From contig JAAEYW010000019.1 of NCBI GenBank assembly GCA_018223185.1, positions 26,299 through 90,298 of the forward strand: a stretch of 64,000 nt of DNA. The letters run 5' to 3'. Below the pieces are notes generated by a model. That model saw only the letters and a list, made by a program, of their open reading frames with translations, did no database searches and was not told the origin of the DNA. Of the stretch, positions 35,867-44,665 are shown in pieces. This DNA comes from Oceanospirillales bacterium. Its GTDB lineage: Bacteria > Pseudomonadota > Gammaproteobacteria > Pseudomonadales > Balneatricaceae. How positions within the stretch are numbered: the stretch's first letter is position 1; every line of letters begins with the position of its first letter. Both the position numbers and the translations under genes were made by a program.

Positions 35867-36065
35867 CCGGGCTCTCCGCAAAAGCTGTGTAAAAAGTTGC
35901 GCGTATGATACAGGGTTTCTTCCTGCGCCTCCATTGTGAACAATGCTTAAGCTCTGAATTGTTCACAAAGCTATTAATAGTCGCCGCTTTAGATTCAATT
36001 TTCCTTAAACACCCAGTACAATGCGCCTTTCGCCTCAAATTGTGTTTCTCACAGGTTTATACGTT

Positions 36066-36833
36066 ATGCGCGTCATTACATTCAATACACAGGGTATTGA
36101 ACAGGCAACAGACAACGGGTTCTTCCAGTGGATGGTTAAGCAGGATGCCGATGTGGTATGTCTGCAGGATCTGCGTGCCAAAGATTATCAGCTGGACGAT
36201 AAACGCTATCATCCGGATGGATATGAAGCTTATTTCTTCGATGCCTTCGAAGATGGCTATAGTGGCGTAGCGATCTATACCCGGGTAATGCCTAAAGCGA
36301 TTATGACAGGCCTTGGGTTTGAACAGTGTGACTTCAATGGTCGCTTTATTCAGGCTGACTTCGATAACGTCAGCGTTGCCTCTTTCAGCGTCCCTTCCGG
36401 GCTGAAAAGTGAAGAAGCACAGAAGGCCAAAGATGAATACCTGCATCTGCTGAAAGGCCACTTTACCAAGACACTGCGTAAACGGCGTGAATTTATCTTC
36501 TGTGGTCCGTTGCTGATCGCCCACAAACCGCAGGACCTGAGTAACTGGTATGTCAATCAGAAGGTTTCAGGATTTCTGCCTCAGGAGCGGGAGTGGACGG
36601 AAGAGCTGTTTGGCGACATGGGTTATGTCGACGCTTTCCGTCAGGTTAACCATATTGACCAGCAATACACCTGGTGGCCGGACTACAATAAAGCGCGCGA
36701 CCTGAACGAAGGTGCCCGTCTGGATTATCAGATCACCACAGCCAACCTGCGTAAAACGATTAAATCAGCGTCAATCTACCGGGGTGAGGTATTTTCTGCC
36801 CATGCGCCGCTGATTATTGATTATGATCTCTGA
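36066..36833 (+). CDS. crc: Catabolite repression control protein Crc
   Basis: A 255-residue member of the exonuclease III fold whose nuclease residues are lost. The ExoIII Glu (LQETK) is Asp35 in LQDLRA, the Asp-x-Asn site (GDMN) reads CGPLLIA, and the terminal SDHAP reads SAHAP. Crc-specific stretches such as GYSGVAIYTR, GLGFEQCDFNGRFIQADFDNVS and RRKREFI-like KRRREFIFCG resemble Pseudomonas Crc throughout, and pyrE is the divergent neighbour as there. Crc acts with Hfq to repress translation of transport and catabolic genes. The ATG at 36066 fits the family N-terminus (MRVITFNTQGI). Confidence 0.88.
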   Translation: MRVITFNTQGIEQATDNGFFQWMVKQDADVVCLQDLRAKDYQLDDKRYHPDGYEAYFFDAFEDGYSGVAIYTRVMPKAIMTGLGFEQCDFNGRFIQADFDNVSVASFSVPSGLKSEEAQKAKDEYLHLLKGHFTKTLRKRREFIFCGPLLIAHKPQDLSNWYVNQKVSGFLPQEREWTEELFGDMGYVDAFRQVNHIDQQYTWWPDYNKARDLNEGARLDYQITTANLRKTIKSASIYRGEVFSAHAPLIIDYDL

Positions 36834-36837
36834 GCCC

Positions 36838-36860
36838 TGAGATCTGAGATCTGAGATCTG
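36838..36860. repeat. Short tandem repeat (TGAGATC)x3
   Basis: Three copies of the heptamer TGAGATC plus TG lie directly between the crc stop and its terminator. Each junction forms AGATCT. Probably replication slippage. Confidence 0.85.
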
Positions 36861-36871
36861 CATCAGCTAAT

Positions 36872-36899
36872 AAAAAAGGGAGCCTCAGCTCCCTTTTTT
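36872..36899. terminator. Bidirectional terminator between crc and rph
   Basis: GGGAGC-CTCA-GCTCCC flanked by A6 and T6 serves both convergent genes. Confidence 0.94.
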
Positions 36900-36912
36900 A
36901 TGGCGCTAATAA

Positions 36913-37680
36913 TCAGGCCAACACTTTTTCCTGCAATTTACACAGCTCAGCAACGCCCTTCTTTGCCAGCTCCAGCATCGCATTCAGCTCTTCATGGGAG
37001 TAAGGTTCGCCTTCTGCAGTCCCCTGCACCTCTACAAAACCACCCCGGTCTGTCATGATGACATTCATATCGGTCTCTGCCGAAGAGTCTTCAGCATAAT
37101 CCAGGTCCAGCACAGCCTCGCCTTTATAGACGCCGACAGAGATAGCCGCCAGACCGTACTTAATCGGGTCGCCTTTCATCGCTCCGTGCTTGTCTTTTTT
37201 CAGAAAACTGACAGCATCCCGCAACGCCACATACGCACCGGTAATAGATGCAGTACGGGTACCGCCATCGGCCTGAATAACATCACAGTCGATAGTAATA
37301 GTATTCTCACCCAGTTTTGTCAGATCCATACAGGCCCGCAGTGAACGGCCAATCAGTCGCTGAATCTCAACCGTACGACCACCCTGCTGCCCTCTGGCCG
37401 CTTCGCGACCATTACGGCTACCGGTAGCCCGCGGTAACATACCGTACTCTGCGGTTACCCAGCCGGAACCTGAACCCCGCAAAAAGCGCGGCACGCCCCG
37501 CTCAACCGACGCTGTACAGATCACTTTAGTATCGCCAAACTCCACCAGCACAGAGCCTTCGGCATGCTTGGTAAAATTACGGGTGATACGCACCTCGCGC
37601 ATCTGGTCCGCCCTGCGATTACTCGGCCGGAAGGTTGTGACGCCAAGGTTTTGTAACTGATCTGAAATTGTTGAGCTCAT
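36913..37680 (-). CDS. rph: Ribonuclease PH
   Basis: Phosphate-dependent 3' exoribonuclease that trims tRNA and other RNA ends. Family motifs are [45 protein letters not shown] and [10 protein letters not shown], with [19 protein letters not shown] and the C-terminal [17 protein letters not shown]. Typical members (about 238 residues) start at the Arg of RPSNRR. No start codon is available there, so the ATG at 37680 gives a 16-residue N-terminal extension; the ATG at 37719 is an alternative. It is divergent from yicC, a conserved arrangement. Confidence 0.94.
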   Translation of the reverse strand: MSSTISDQLQNLGVTTFRPSNRRADQMREVRITRNFTKHAEGSVLVEFGDTKVICTASVERGVPRFLRGSGSGWVTAEYGMLPRATGSRNGREAARGQQGGRTVEIQRLIGRSLRACMDLTKLGENTITIDCDVIQADGGTRTASITGAYVALRDAVSFLKKDKHGAMKGDPIKYGLAAISVGVYKGEAVLDLDYAEDSSAETDMNVIMTDRGGFVEVQGTAEGEPYSHEELNAMLELAKKGVAELCKLQEKVLA

Positions 37681-37817
37681 GTACTTAGGAATCCTGTTCG
37701 GAACCCCGACCGGACGCATAGAGGAAGCGGCCGAGGACTGTTAGAATAAAGCGCAAATCCGCCGACACCGGTTCAGCGTCGACGACGAAAACAGCATTCT
37801 AAACGAGAACAGACGAT

Positions 37818-38681
37818 ATGACACGTAGCATGACCGCTTTTGCCCGTCAGGAAGTGCAACACGAGTGGGGCAGCCTGATCTGGGAAGTCCGTTCAGTCAA
37901 TCACCGCTATCTGGAGCCTCACCTGCGCCTGCCAGAGAGCCTGCGTGATCTGGAAGGTCCGCTGCGGGAAGCACTGCGCAACAAACTAAGCCGCGGCAAA
38001 GTTGAGTGTACCCTGCGATTTGTACCTGAAGCCCAGTCCCAGACGCTGACCGTCAACCAGGCCTTTGCTCAGGAACTGCTGGAAGCAGCGCAACAGCTGG
38101 AAAACCTGTTACCGGTTTCAAAACCGATCGACACCATGGATCTGCTGCGCTGGCCCGGTGTACTCCAGGATACCCGCCTGGATATGGATGCCGTCAAAAA
38201 AGCCGCCCTGACCCTGTTTCACAAAGCGCTGGATGAACTGATCGAAAGCCGGGGCCGCGAAGGCGTCGAACTGGCTGCCCTGATCGATCAGCGACTCAAC
38301 ACCATCAGTGAAATCGTCACCGATGTTCGCAGCAAACTGCCCGCTATCCTGCAGGCGCAGCGCGATAACCTGAAAGCCCGACTGGAAGAGCTTAAAGCTG
38401 AACTGGATGAAAGCCGTCTCGAACAGGAGATGGTCATCCTCGCTCAGAAAGCCGATGTCGACGAAGAGATGGATCGCCTCAACACCCATGTTCAGGAAGT
38501 GAAACGGGTACTCAAATCCAAAGGCCCGATAGGTCGCCGGCTGGATTTTCTGATGCAGGAACTCAATCGCGAAGCCAACACCCTGTCATCCAAATCGATC
38601 GTCTCAGACACCACCCAGAGCGCAGTGGAACTTAAGGTGCTGATCGAGCAGATGAGAGAGCAGATCCAGAATATAGAATAA
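37818..38681 (+). CDS. YicC family endoribonuclease
   Basis: A 287-residue YicC/YloC family protein: start TRSMTAFARQEV, EVRSVNHRYLEPHLRLPE, a coiled middle, and the C-terminal DUF1732 region KGPIGRRLDFLMQELNREANTLSSKS. E. coli YicC is an RNase acting on small RNAs with PNPase. The divergence from rph places two RNA-processing enzymes side by side. Confidence 0.93.
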   Translation: MTRSMTAFARQEVQHEWGSLIWEVRSVNHRYLEPHLRLPESLRDLEGPLREALRNKLSRGKVECTLRFVPEAQSQTLTVNQAFAQELLEAAQQLENLLPVSKPIDTMDLLRWPGVLQDTRLDMDAVKKAALTLFHKALDELIESRGREGVELAALIDQRLNTISEIVTDVRSKLPAILQAQRDNLKARLEELKAELDESRLEQEMVILAQKADVDEEMDRLNTHVQEVKRVLKSKGPIGRRLDFLMQELNREANTLSSKSIVSDTTQSAVELKVLIEQMREQIQNIE

Positions 38682-38792
38682 TATTCTGTCTGGCCGACCA
38701 CTTAAACATGGCGCTCAGTCATACTGAATCTTCAGCAGTTGCAGGCATAATCACATGCGAATAAGGGAACGCTCTGATGTGGTTTGCAGATC

Positions 38793-39632
38793 ATGCCAGA
38801 CAGGCACTCCTGTAGTGGGCTTTATGATATTTCAGCTGTTATGACGTCATCTCGTGAGTTTTATCGCAATGGACCGGCCGTCCGGCAAGGTCAACCCGTT
38901 AGCTTTGTCGAAGTCAGGAAACGGTTTGATTTCAGATCCATCGGCATCGGGCGCTGGGTGTCGCAGCCTGAACAGGTTCGGGCCGCGGGACTATTTTATG
39001 ATGCGCTCGTTGATCTCATGACCATATTGAACTGCCCGGAGCCTTTGATTTCATTGCGCGGCACGTTGTCTTTGCAATATGGAATAGGTGGGCGTCCCGG
39101 TGTCGCGGCGCATTATCAACCGTCAATGAGATGTTTCTCGTTGGCTAAAAATGCAGGACCCGGAAGTATTGCACATGAGTGGTTTCATGCACTTGATCAC
39201 TACCTCGGAGGTACTGCATTTGATGATGCCCCAGCAGGAATGTTTGCGTCAAAAGCATGGTTGTCAGACGCGACGCCTGTGGTTCATCCATTGAATGATG
39301 ATCTGTACGCTTGCTTCAGAAGTATTATGTTAGATGCTGATGGTGAATCCCCTAGTCAGCTGTTCGAGATATCAGCACAGATAGACAGGGCGATGAATCA
39401 GGTGTATTACAGTCAGACTGAAGAGCTATGTGCCCGGGCATTTGAAGCATTTATTCAGGATGCGGTTATTACCAATAATTTTTTGGTTTCAGGGACAAAA
39501 GCGTCAGCCGAAGCAGAGCAAGGCCTGTATCCAAAAGGAGAACAGCGAGAACGTATTAATCAGGCGTTCCGGCATTACTTTAATCGCCTGGGGGCAGCAT
39601 TAAACAGTGAAATTTACAGGAATGCGCGGTAA
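38793..39632 (+). CDS. CLCA_X family protein with HExxH motif
   Basis: A protein of about 279 residues of the CLCA_X family. It carries HEWFHALDHYLGG (a HExxH zinc-peptidase-like site) about half way and a downstream Glu in EELCARAFEAFIQD at a distance fitting a gluzincin third ligand. FVEVRKRFDFRSIGIGRWVS near the N-terminus is the family signature. It has no signal peptide, so it is cytoplasmic. Activity is unproven. The family region begins at about 38841 (MTSSREFYRNGP), which may be the true start. It is a stand-alone gene with an AT-rich tail. Confidence 0.75.
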   Translation: MPDRHSCSGLYDISAVMTSSREFYRNGPAVRQGQPVSFVEVRKRFDFRSIGIGRWVSQPEQVRAAGLFYDALVDLMTILNCPEPLISLRGTLSLQYGIGGRPGVAAHYQPSMRCFSLAKNAGPGSIAHEWFHALDHYLGGTAFDDAPAGMFASKAWLSDATPVVHPLNDDLYACFRSIMLDADGESPSQLFEISAQIDRAMNQVYYSQTEELCARAFEAFIQDAVITNNFLVSGTKASAEAEQGLYPKGEQRERINQAFRHYFNRLGAALNSEIYRNAR

Positions 39633-40025
39633 GGAAAAGAGAAACAGTAAGGACAATGCATCCCATGTTTTCGTTATAAAACAGACCGTCAGTCGAGCCT
39701 TTCAGCATGGCTATAGTGACCGATATGACTAAAAACACTCCCATCCAGATAGTCACAAGTGTCGCAACAGGCATTATTATCATGATATACTCAAATACAC
39801 TATGTCATTAGATTTCTAATATCTATAAAATTCTGGTCTAACTAGGACAGGAAAAGTTAAACTCTGACGATAGGCTAGAGACGTATGCGGCCAATAAACA
39901 ATGTCGGTGGCGGGACATAAAAATGTTAAAGTTTAATACCGATAACATGTGGTATTTGCCCCGCACGTTTCGCTGCAAGCACTATGAAGCTAACTACTTT
40001 GTCTCTGTAAAGGTTTGAAGGGCTC
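39633..40025. other. Intergenic region before the GGDEF-EAL fusion
   Basis: 393 bp of lower GC. A minus-strand frame at 39580-39783 encodes 67 mostly hydrophobic residues overlapping the CLCA_X gene; it lacks a ribosome binding site and I do not call it. No repeat or clear operator is seen. Confidence 0.45.
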
Positions 40026-42263
40026 ATGAACAAAAGATCCGGAACCCGATTTAATATTTGTCCGAATATGGGCAGGGTAGATCGCATTAGTCGGTTTTTT
40101 TTAGGATTGAGCCTGATACTCATCAGCCCTCTAGGACTGGACCTTCTGGAAGGAGGCTTTGTCGGCTGGTTCAGCATGATTTTCGGGCTGGCCAATGTGA
40201 TTTCGTCCATACTCAGTTGGTGCTTCATGTATACCTTAGTGGGCCTGAGTAGTCTGAAGCAAGCCAATAGCGATGATGAGGATGAGTCGGAGACGATTGA
40301 TTTTCATACATTGCGCAGAAAAACGATTCTCGGATTCGGCCTTGTATCGATAATCGTCAGCATTCTCTTCATCAGCGAAAGTTACCGATCTGCGAAGGAT
40401 ACAGCTAACCGCATGGAACTTGATGCGCTTCATGACGTCATGGACCTGGTCTCTGGTGAGCTGATTGGTGAACTCCCTAGTGGCAATAACGATACACAGT
40501 TCATCTCTAAAATCTTCAGCGAGGAGATGCTCTTAAAAACGCTCTATCACTTCCAGGACTCGATGCTTATATTTGTGCTCGATAAACAGGGATATGTGAG
40601 CGCTGGAAAGAATCTGGATGAGCGGTCTGTCTCATTACTCACGGATAGATTCACAAGTAAAATCTCTCCTCGACTGAGCCTTATGTTCAACCCCGATTCC
40701 TCAGGGCACACGGAACTCGGCCTGAACCATATTGAGGAGGCGTTTAGTGAAATTGATGGACGCCAGTTTGCATGGAGCTATCATCCATTGGAGGGTGAAA
40801 ACAAAAATGCTACGTGGGTGATTCTCGCAAAAGAAAGTATCAGTGCGTCAAAAGTCTTCAGATCACTCTTATCCCGTCTGTCAATCTCGTCCGTTTTGGT
40901 TGTCTGGATCTCCGTCTGGGGGGCCGTTGCCGTTGCTTTTTTCATCTGGAAAAATGTTGAAGCGTCAAACCAAAGAGCGCTTAAGGCTGCGAATACTGAC
41001 CCGGAAACCGGGCTGGCTAATCAGCGTGCGTTGAAGGAATATATTGAGACTATCCGTCGCCTTCACCCCGATACAGATTATTTGGTTTCTTCAATTAAAT
41101 TCAGGAACCTGGAAGATATTGTCGCGACCAGTGGTTCGAGTATTTCGGCCGAGGTACAAAAAAATCTGGCGGCGAAGTTAACCGCAAACGTTAAACCTGA
41201 ATGCAAAATTGCGCGATTGAATAACGGAAATTTTCTGATGTTCGCCGCAGAATCCGAAACCGAATGCTTTAAACGATTCCGTACAATCACTAATGATACA
41301 CAGCGTTTCGAGAGCTATCAGTTATCGTTAGAACCAACCGAGGTCCTGATTAAGTATCCAACGGATGTGGATAACTTTGATGATCTTATCTCTTCTATTT
41401 CAGCCCTGATGGTGAGCGCGCTCCAGCTTCGCAAGCCCGTCCTTAAGTATGAGCAATCATTAATCCAGTCAAGACAACGAGCGGTGCAGTATGCTTCAGA
41501 GATTAATGCTGCGATTCAGGAGCACCAGTTTGAGCTCTACTGGCAACCAAAGTTCAACCCCAAGAGCAATACCGTTATTGGGGCCGAGGCTTTAATTCGC
41601 TGGAACCATCCAACGGATGGGTTGCTCACGCCGTACCACTTTCTGGATATCGTTGAAAAGAGTAACGCCAGAGCGCTTTTTGCCTGCTTCGTAATCGATA
41701 GTGCCGCAAGCCGTTTATTAGAGTTAAAAGAAAGAGGTATTAATCTCCCTCTGTCTTTTAACCTCAATGGTTATGATGTGTTAGAACCGGCGGTAAAAAA
41801 TAAACTGAAACTGGTCGCGAATCAGCTGGGTAAAAATATAAGCTTACTAGAAATTGAACTGACTGAAGCTGAGACGTCATTGCACGTCGATAACATTGCA
41901 GCATCGCTGCATCAGATTTCGGACATGGGATACCGTATTGCACTTGATGACTTCGGAACGGGCATGAGTTCGCTTTCCTACTCGCACCGATTACCAATAA
42001 ATACGATTAAAATAGATAAATCCTTCATGGATCAGCTTACTCCAGACCCGCTGACATGGCTGCCCATAGAAAACATACTACGCTTAGCCAAGTCGTACGA
42101 CTACGACGTTGTTGTTGAAGGAGTAGAGACAGAATCACAGTCTCATATTTTACAAGAGCTGGGATGCAGTGTGTGCCAGGGGTATTACTTCGCGAAGCCG
42201 ATGTCTTTTGATTCTTTCTCGAAAATGCTTCCAGCTACTTCACGTTTAAATTCGGCACTGTAA
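40026..42263 (+). CDS. DUF2892-degenerate GGDEF-EAL membrane phosphodiesterase
   Basis: A 745-residue membrane protein. The N-terminus (about 8-80) resembles a DUF2892 module (NMGRVDRISRFFLGLSLIL, then a second helix pair ending SWCFMYTLVGLSSL). A third helix (about 97-117) precedes a periplasmic region (about 120-280) and a fourth helix (about 285-307). The GGDEF domain is degenerate (LNNGNF in place of GGDEF). The EAL domain is intact: AEALIRWNHP, SFNLNGYDV, EIELTEAET, ALDDFGTGMSSLSY, IKIDKSF, VVEGVETE. It should hydrolyse c-di-GMP in response to a membrane or periplasmic signal. Confidence 0.88.
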   Translation: MNKRSGTRFNICPNMGRVDRISRFFLGLSLILISPLGLDLLEGGFVGWFSMIFGLANVISSILSWCFMYTLVGLSSLKQANSDDEDESETIDFHTLRRKTILGFGLVSIIVSILFISESYRSAKDTANRMELDALHDVMDLVSGELIGELPSGNNDTQFISKIFSEEMLLKTLYHFQDSMLIFVLDKQGYVSAGKNLDERSVSLLTDRFTSKISPRLSLMFNPDSSGHTELGLNHIEEAFSEIDGRQFAWSYHPLEGENKNATWVILAKESISASKVFRSLLSRLSISSVLVVWISVWGAVAVAFFIWKNVEASNQRALKAANTDPETGLANQRALKEYIETIRRLHPDTDYLVSSIKFRNLEDIVATSGSSISAEVQKNLAAKLTANVKPECKIARLNNGNFLMFAAESETECFKRFRTITNDTQRFESYQLSLEPTEVLIKYPTDVDNFDDLISSISALMVSALQLRKPVLKYEQSLIQSRQRAVQYASEINAAIQEHQFELYWQPKFNPKSNTVIGAEALIRWNHPTDGLLTPYHFLDIVEKSNARALFACFVIDSAASRLLELKERGINLPLSFNLNGYDVLEPAVKNKLKLVANQLGKNISLLEIELTEAETSLHVDNIAASLHQISDMGYRIALDDFGTGMSSLSYSHRLPINTIKIDKSFMDQLTPDPLTWLPIENILRLAKSYDYDVVVEGVETESQSHILQELGCSVCQGYYFAKPMSFDSFSKMLPATSRLNSAL

Positions 42264-42612
42264 TGTGATCTGGATCGGTTGATCATTAGCACCTGTATTT
42301 GTTGAGGGTGATGATATTACCCGAATCTGATCGCCAGGATCAGTGTGCCACGACATCCCTGATGATAAACGAAACTCAGGAACGTCATTATTTAATGCAA
42401 ACCATTCATACCTGGCGCCATCCCACTCTCAGGATTTTGTGACTAATTTGCCCTATTTTGGTACAGCCTGACCATTAATAAGAATATTGCGGGGCAATCC
42501 TGCGTTTTATTCTGACACATATTCTTAACGACCCTAATTAATTCAGCATGTTACCAAACACAGGCTTAATTATTGCACTGTTGATCTGACAATACTTTTG
42601 TAGGGCAATGAC
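42264..42612. other. Leader region of the MCP operon
   Basis: About 350 bp with no gene, lying between the EAL-fusion stop and the attenuator-like hairpin. A TTGCAC-like -35 occurs near 42574 but no good -10 pairs with it. Any riboswitch-like domain would lie here; I cannot match it to a known class. Confidence 0.4.
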
Positions 42613-42660
42613 GCCTCCATTAGCGACTACAGGTCGCTTCTGGAGGCTTTTTACTTTTTG
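42613..42660 (+). terminator. Terminator-like hairpin abutting the MCP ribosome binding site
   Basis: GCCTCCA and TGGAGGC enclose an inner AGCGAC-TACAG-GTCGCT stem (13 bp in total, one symmetric internal loop), followed by TTTTTACTTTTT. The SD sequence GGAGGG starts at 42661, leaving no room for a promoter after it. The MCP message must therefore read through it, as in an attenuator. Confidence 0.75.
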
Positions 42661-42673
42661 GGAGGGAAGTCCA

Positions 42674-43804
42674 ATGCGATGGTTCACTTACCCGGTATTT
42701 CTTTTGCTGTATCACATCGGCATCAAAGGGATGAACGCTTTACTCATCTTCGTGGTTGTTTCTGGTTTGGGTTTACAACTGTTACTTTCTGCCGGGTTCA
42801 GCTGGACACTCGTGTTAAGCGGCTACCTTAGCGCCTCGACATTATGGTTACTGCAAAGCGAGATTCGTCGCCTGAGCGACAGCAGTGAACAAGACTCTGC
42901 ATCTGCAACGGACGAACCTTCCGGCAACAGCAGAGAACTACTGATACAACCGCTCGTGAGTCAGTTTCACCAACGGCTCAGCTCGTCGATACGTCAACAG
43001 CAACTGTTGCAGCAACGCCTGGATGAAATATCCCATTCATCTCAAGAGCTTGATCAGAGCGCAGAGAGCGTCACCCGAAGCGCAGAGCAACAAAGTGATG
43101 CTGCCGGCACCGCAGCAGCAGCGGTTGAAGAGCTTAATGTCAGCATCCATGAAGTGACCCGACTGGCAAACGATTCACGCCATACCAGCCTTGATGCAAG
43201 CAAACAGCTCGAAACAAGTATTCTGCAGTTACACGAACTGGTCTCAAATATTGCTGACATCGCAGATCAGGCGGTTGCCACCAACACGCTTATGCGCGAA
43301 CTAAGCTCAAACTCAGAAAAGATCAGTAAAATGTCGGGTGTCATCCAGGGTATTGCTGATCAGACAAACCTGTTATCGCTGAATGCGGCAATTGAAGCCG
43401 CCCGCGCAGGAGCCAGCGGCAAAGGGTTCGCGGTGGTTGCCGATGAAGTCAGAAATCTGGCTCGCCACAGCCAGGAGTCAGCCGCCGAAATTTCCCGGAA
43501 TATTGAATCGGTGCAACAGCATATTGCCTCAACCACCGAAAAAATGTCTCGCCTGTCCGACAGCGCCAGTCAGAGCCTGAAAAGCTCAGATCAGGTTCGC
43601 TTTCAACTGGATGCGGTCTGCGGCCGCACCCAGGCGTTAACAGAACAGGTCATCCAGGTTGCCGTCAGTACCGAACAGCAGAGTCTGGCGGTTGCCGAAA
43701 TTGCAGCCTTAGCAGACCGGGTATCTCAGGGCAATGCCGCGAATCTGCATTCTGCTGCTCAGGCACGCACGATTGCACACCACCTTTCCCAGCTAACGGG
43801 GTAA
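42674..43804 (+). CDS. Methyl-accepting chemotaxis protein without periplasmic sensor
   Basis: A 376-residue transducer: two closely spaced membrane helices near the N-terminus (about 4-60) with almost no periplasmic loop, no HAMP, then a signalling coiled coil. The CheA/CheW tip is [38 protein letters not shown]. No C-terminal NWETF-type tether is seen. GGAGGG 7 bp before the ATG at 42674 decides this start; an in-frame ATG at 42608 would place the terminator hairpin inside the coding region. It is first in a three-gene operon with NIT and EAL proteins, which may supply sensing and output. Confidence 0.88.
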   Translation: MRWFTYPVFLLLYHIGIKGMNALLIFVVVSGLGLQLLLSAGFSWTLVLSGYLSASTLWLLQSEIRRLSDSSEQDSASATDEPSGNSRELLIQPLVSQFHQRLSSSIRQQQLLQQRLDEISHSSQELDQSAESVTRSAEQQSDAAGTAAAAVEELNVSIHEVTRLANDSRHTSLDASKQLETSILQLHELVSNIADIADQAVATNTLMRELSSNSEKISKMSGVIQGIADQTNLLSLNAAIEAARAGASGKGFAVVADEVRNLARHSQESAAEISRNIESVQQHIASTTEKMSRLSDSASQSLKSSDQVRFQLDAVCGRTQALTEQVIQVAVSTEQQSLAVAEIAALADRVSQGNAANLHSAAQARTIAHHLSQLTG

Positions 43805-43809
43805 TCAGT

Positions 43810-44664
43810 ATGAATAATCTATTCCATTCAGAGTGGCTTCCACTCACTGTCTGCATCCTGTCGATCGGTACACTGCTGTTCTTTTTTGTTTTATACCGAC
43901 GCATGCACCGGCAGCAGCAACAGCAGTTAAGGTCTGCCATTGAGCAACTCCGGTTACTGCGTGTTCTGCTGGCAGACTTTCAGAAACACCGGGGCCTCAG
44001 TACAGGCATACTATCGGGCGATAGCAGTTTGCAAAACGATCTGAGCATCACAAGAAATCAGCTGGATAAGAGTATCAGCCAGGCTCTGCAACTTGAGACC
44101 CGCCACCAGCCACAATGGCACATATTGATTAAACAGTGGCAGCAGATTCGTCAGGGTTCAGAATCAAACCCGGCGGCTAATCTCCTCAGCCATCACGAAC
44201 TGATACGCAATACCACCTTTCTGATAGAAGACATCGCCAGCGAACTTGACCTCAGTTCAAACTCTGCGCAGCTGGGCAACCTGAGCTGCATCTGGCGGGA
44301 GGTCGTACAAACGGCAGAATGGACCGGTCAGGCGCGGGCACTTGGAACCGGTATCGCAGCCGGAAAAGCCAGCAGTGCGGCACAACGGGTGAGACTGCGA
44401 TTTCTCCATGCAAAAATAAAACAACTATCGACCCATGCTTTTGTCACCCTGGCGCAAAGCGAAACCGGTCTTCTGAATCTTCAACAACCCCAACACACAA
44501 TCAATGAATTTCTTCTATGTCTTGAAGAGGAGCTGCTGAACTGCGAATATCCGAAGATCGAAGCCAAACTGTTTTTCGATCAGGCGACACTGGCAATCAA
44601 TGATCTGTTAGGAATGTTAGATGCCGCCCTGACAGATCTGCAGCACGTTACCAAAGAGTACTGA
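43810..44664 (+). CDS. NIT (nitrate/nitrite-sensing) domain membrane protein
   Basis: A 284-residue protein: one membrane helix (about 11-30) followed by RRMHRQ, indicating a cytoplasmic body, then an all-helical region matching the NIT domain pattern. The conserved beginning is LRVLLADFQKHRGLSTGILSG, with WREVVQTAEWTGQARALGTGIAAGK later. It carries no output domain (no ANTAR, HAMP, kinase). It lies 5 bp after the MCP stop and 1 bp before the EAL gene start. The nitrate/nitrite ligand is inferred from the family only. Confidence 0.7.
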   Translation: MNNLFHSEWLPLTVCILSIGTLLFFFVLYRRMHRQQQQQLRSAIEQLRLLRVLLADFQKHRGLSTGILSGDSSLQNDLSITRNQLDKSISQALQLETRHQPQWHILIKQWQQIRQGSESNPAANLLSHHELIRNTTFLIEDIASELDLSSNSAQLGNLSCIWREVVQTAEWTGQARALGTGIAAGKASSAAQRVRLRFLHAKIKQLSTHAFVTLAQSETGLLNLQQPQHTINEFLLCLEEELLNCEYPKIEAKLFFDQATLAINDLLGMLDAALTDLQHVTKEY

Positions 44665-44665
44665 A

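Noticed and set aside
39580..39783. 67-residue hydrophobic minus-strand frame
   Set aside because: It overlaps the 3' end of the CLCA_X gene and has no ribosome binding site; hydrophobicity alone is weak evidence in AT-rich DNA.
42600..42650. c-di-GMP (GEMM) riboswitch before the MCP gene
   Set aside because: AGGGCAA and GACGC-like words occur, but the order, the GNRA loop and the receptor helix do not fit; only the terminator hairpin is supported.
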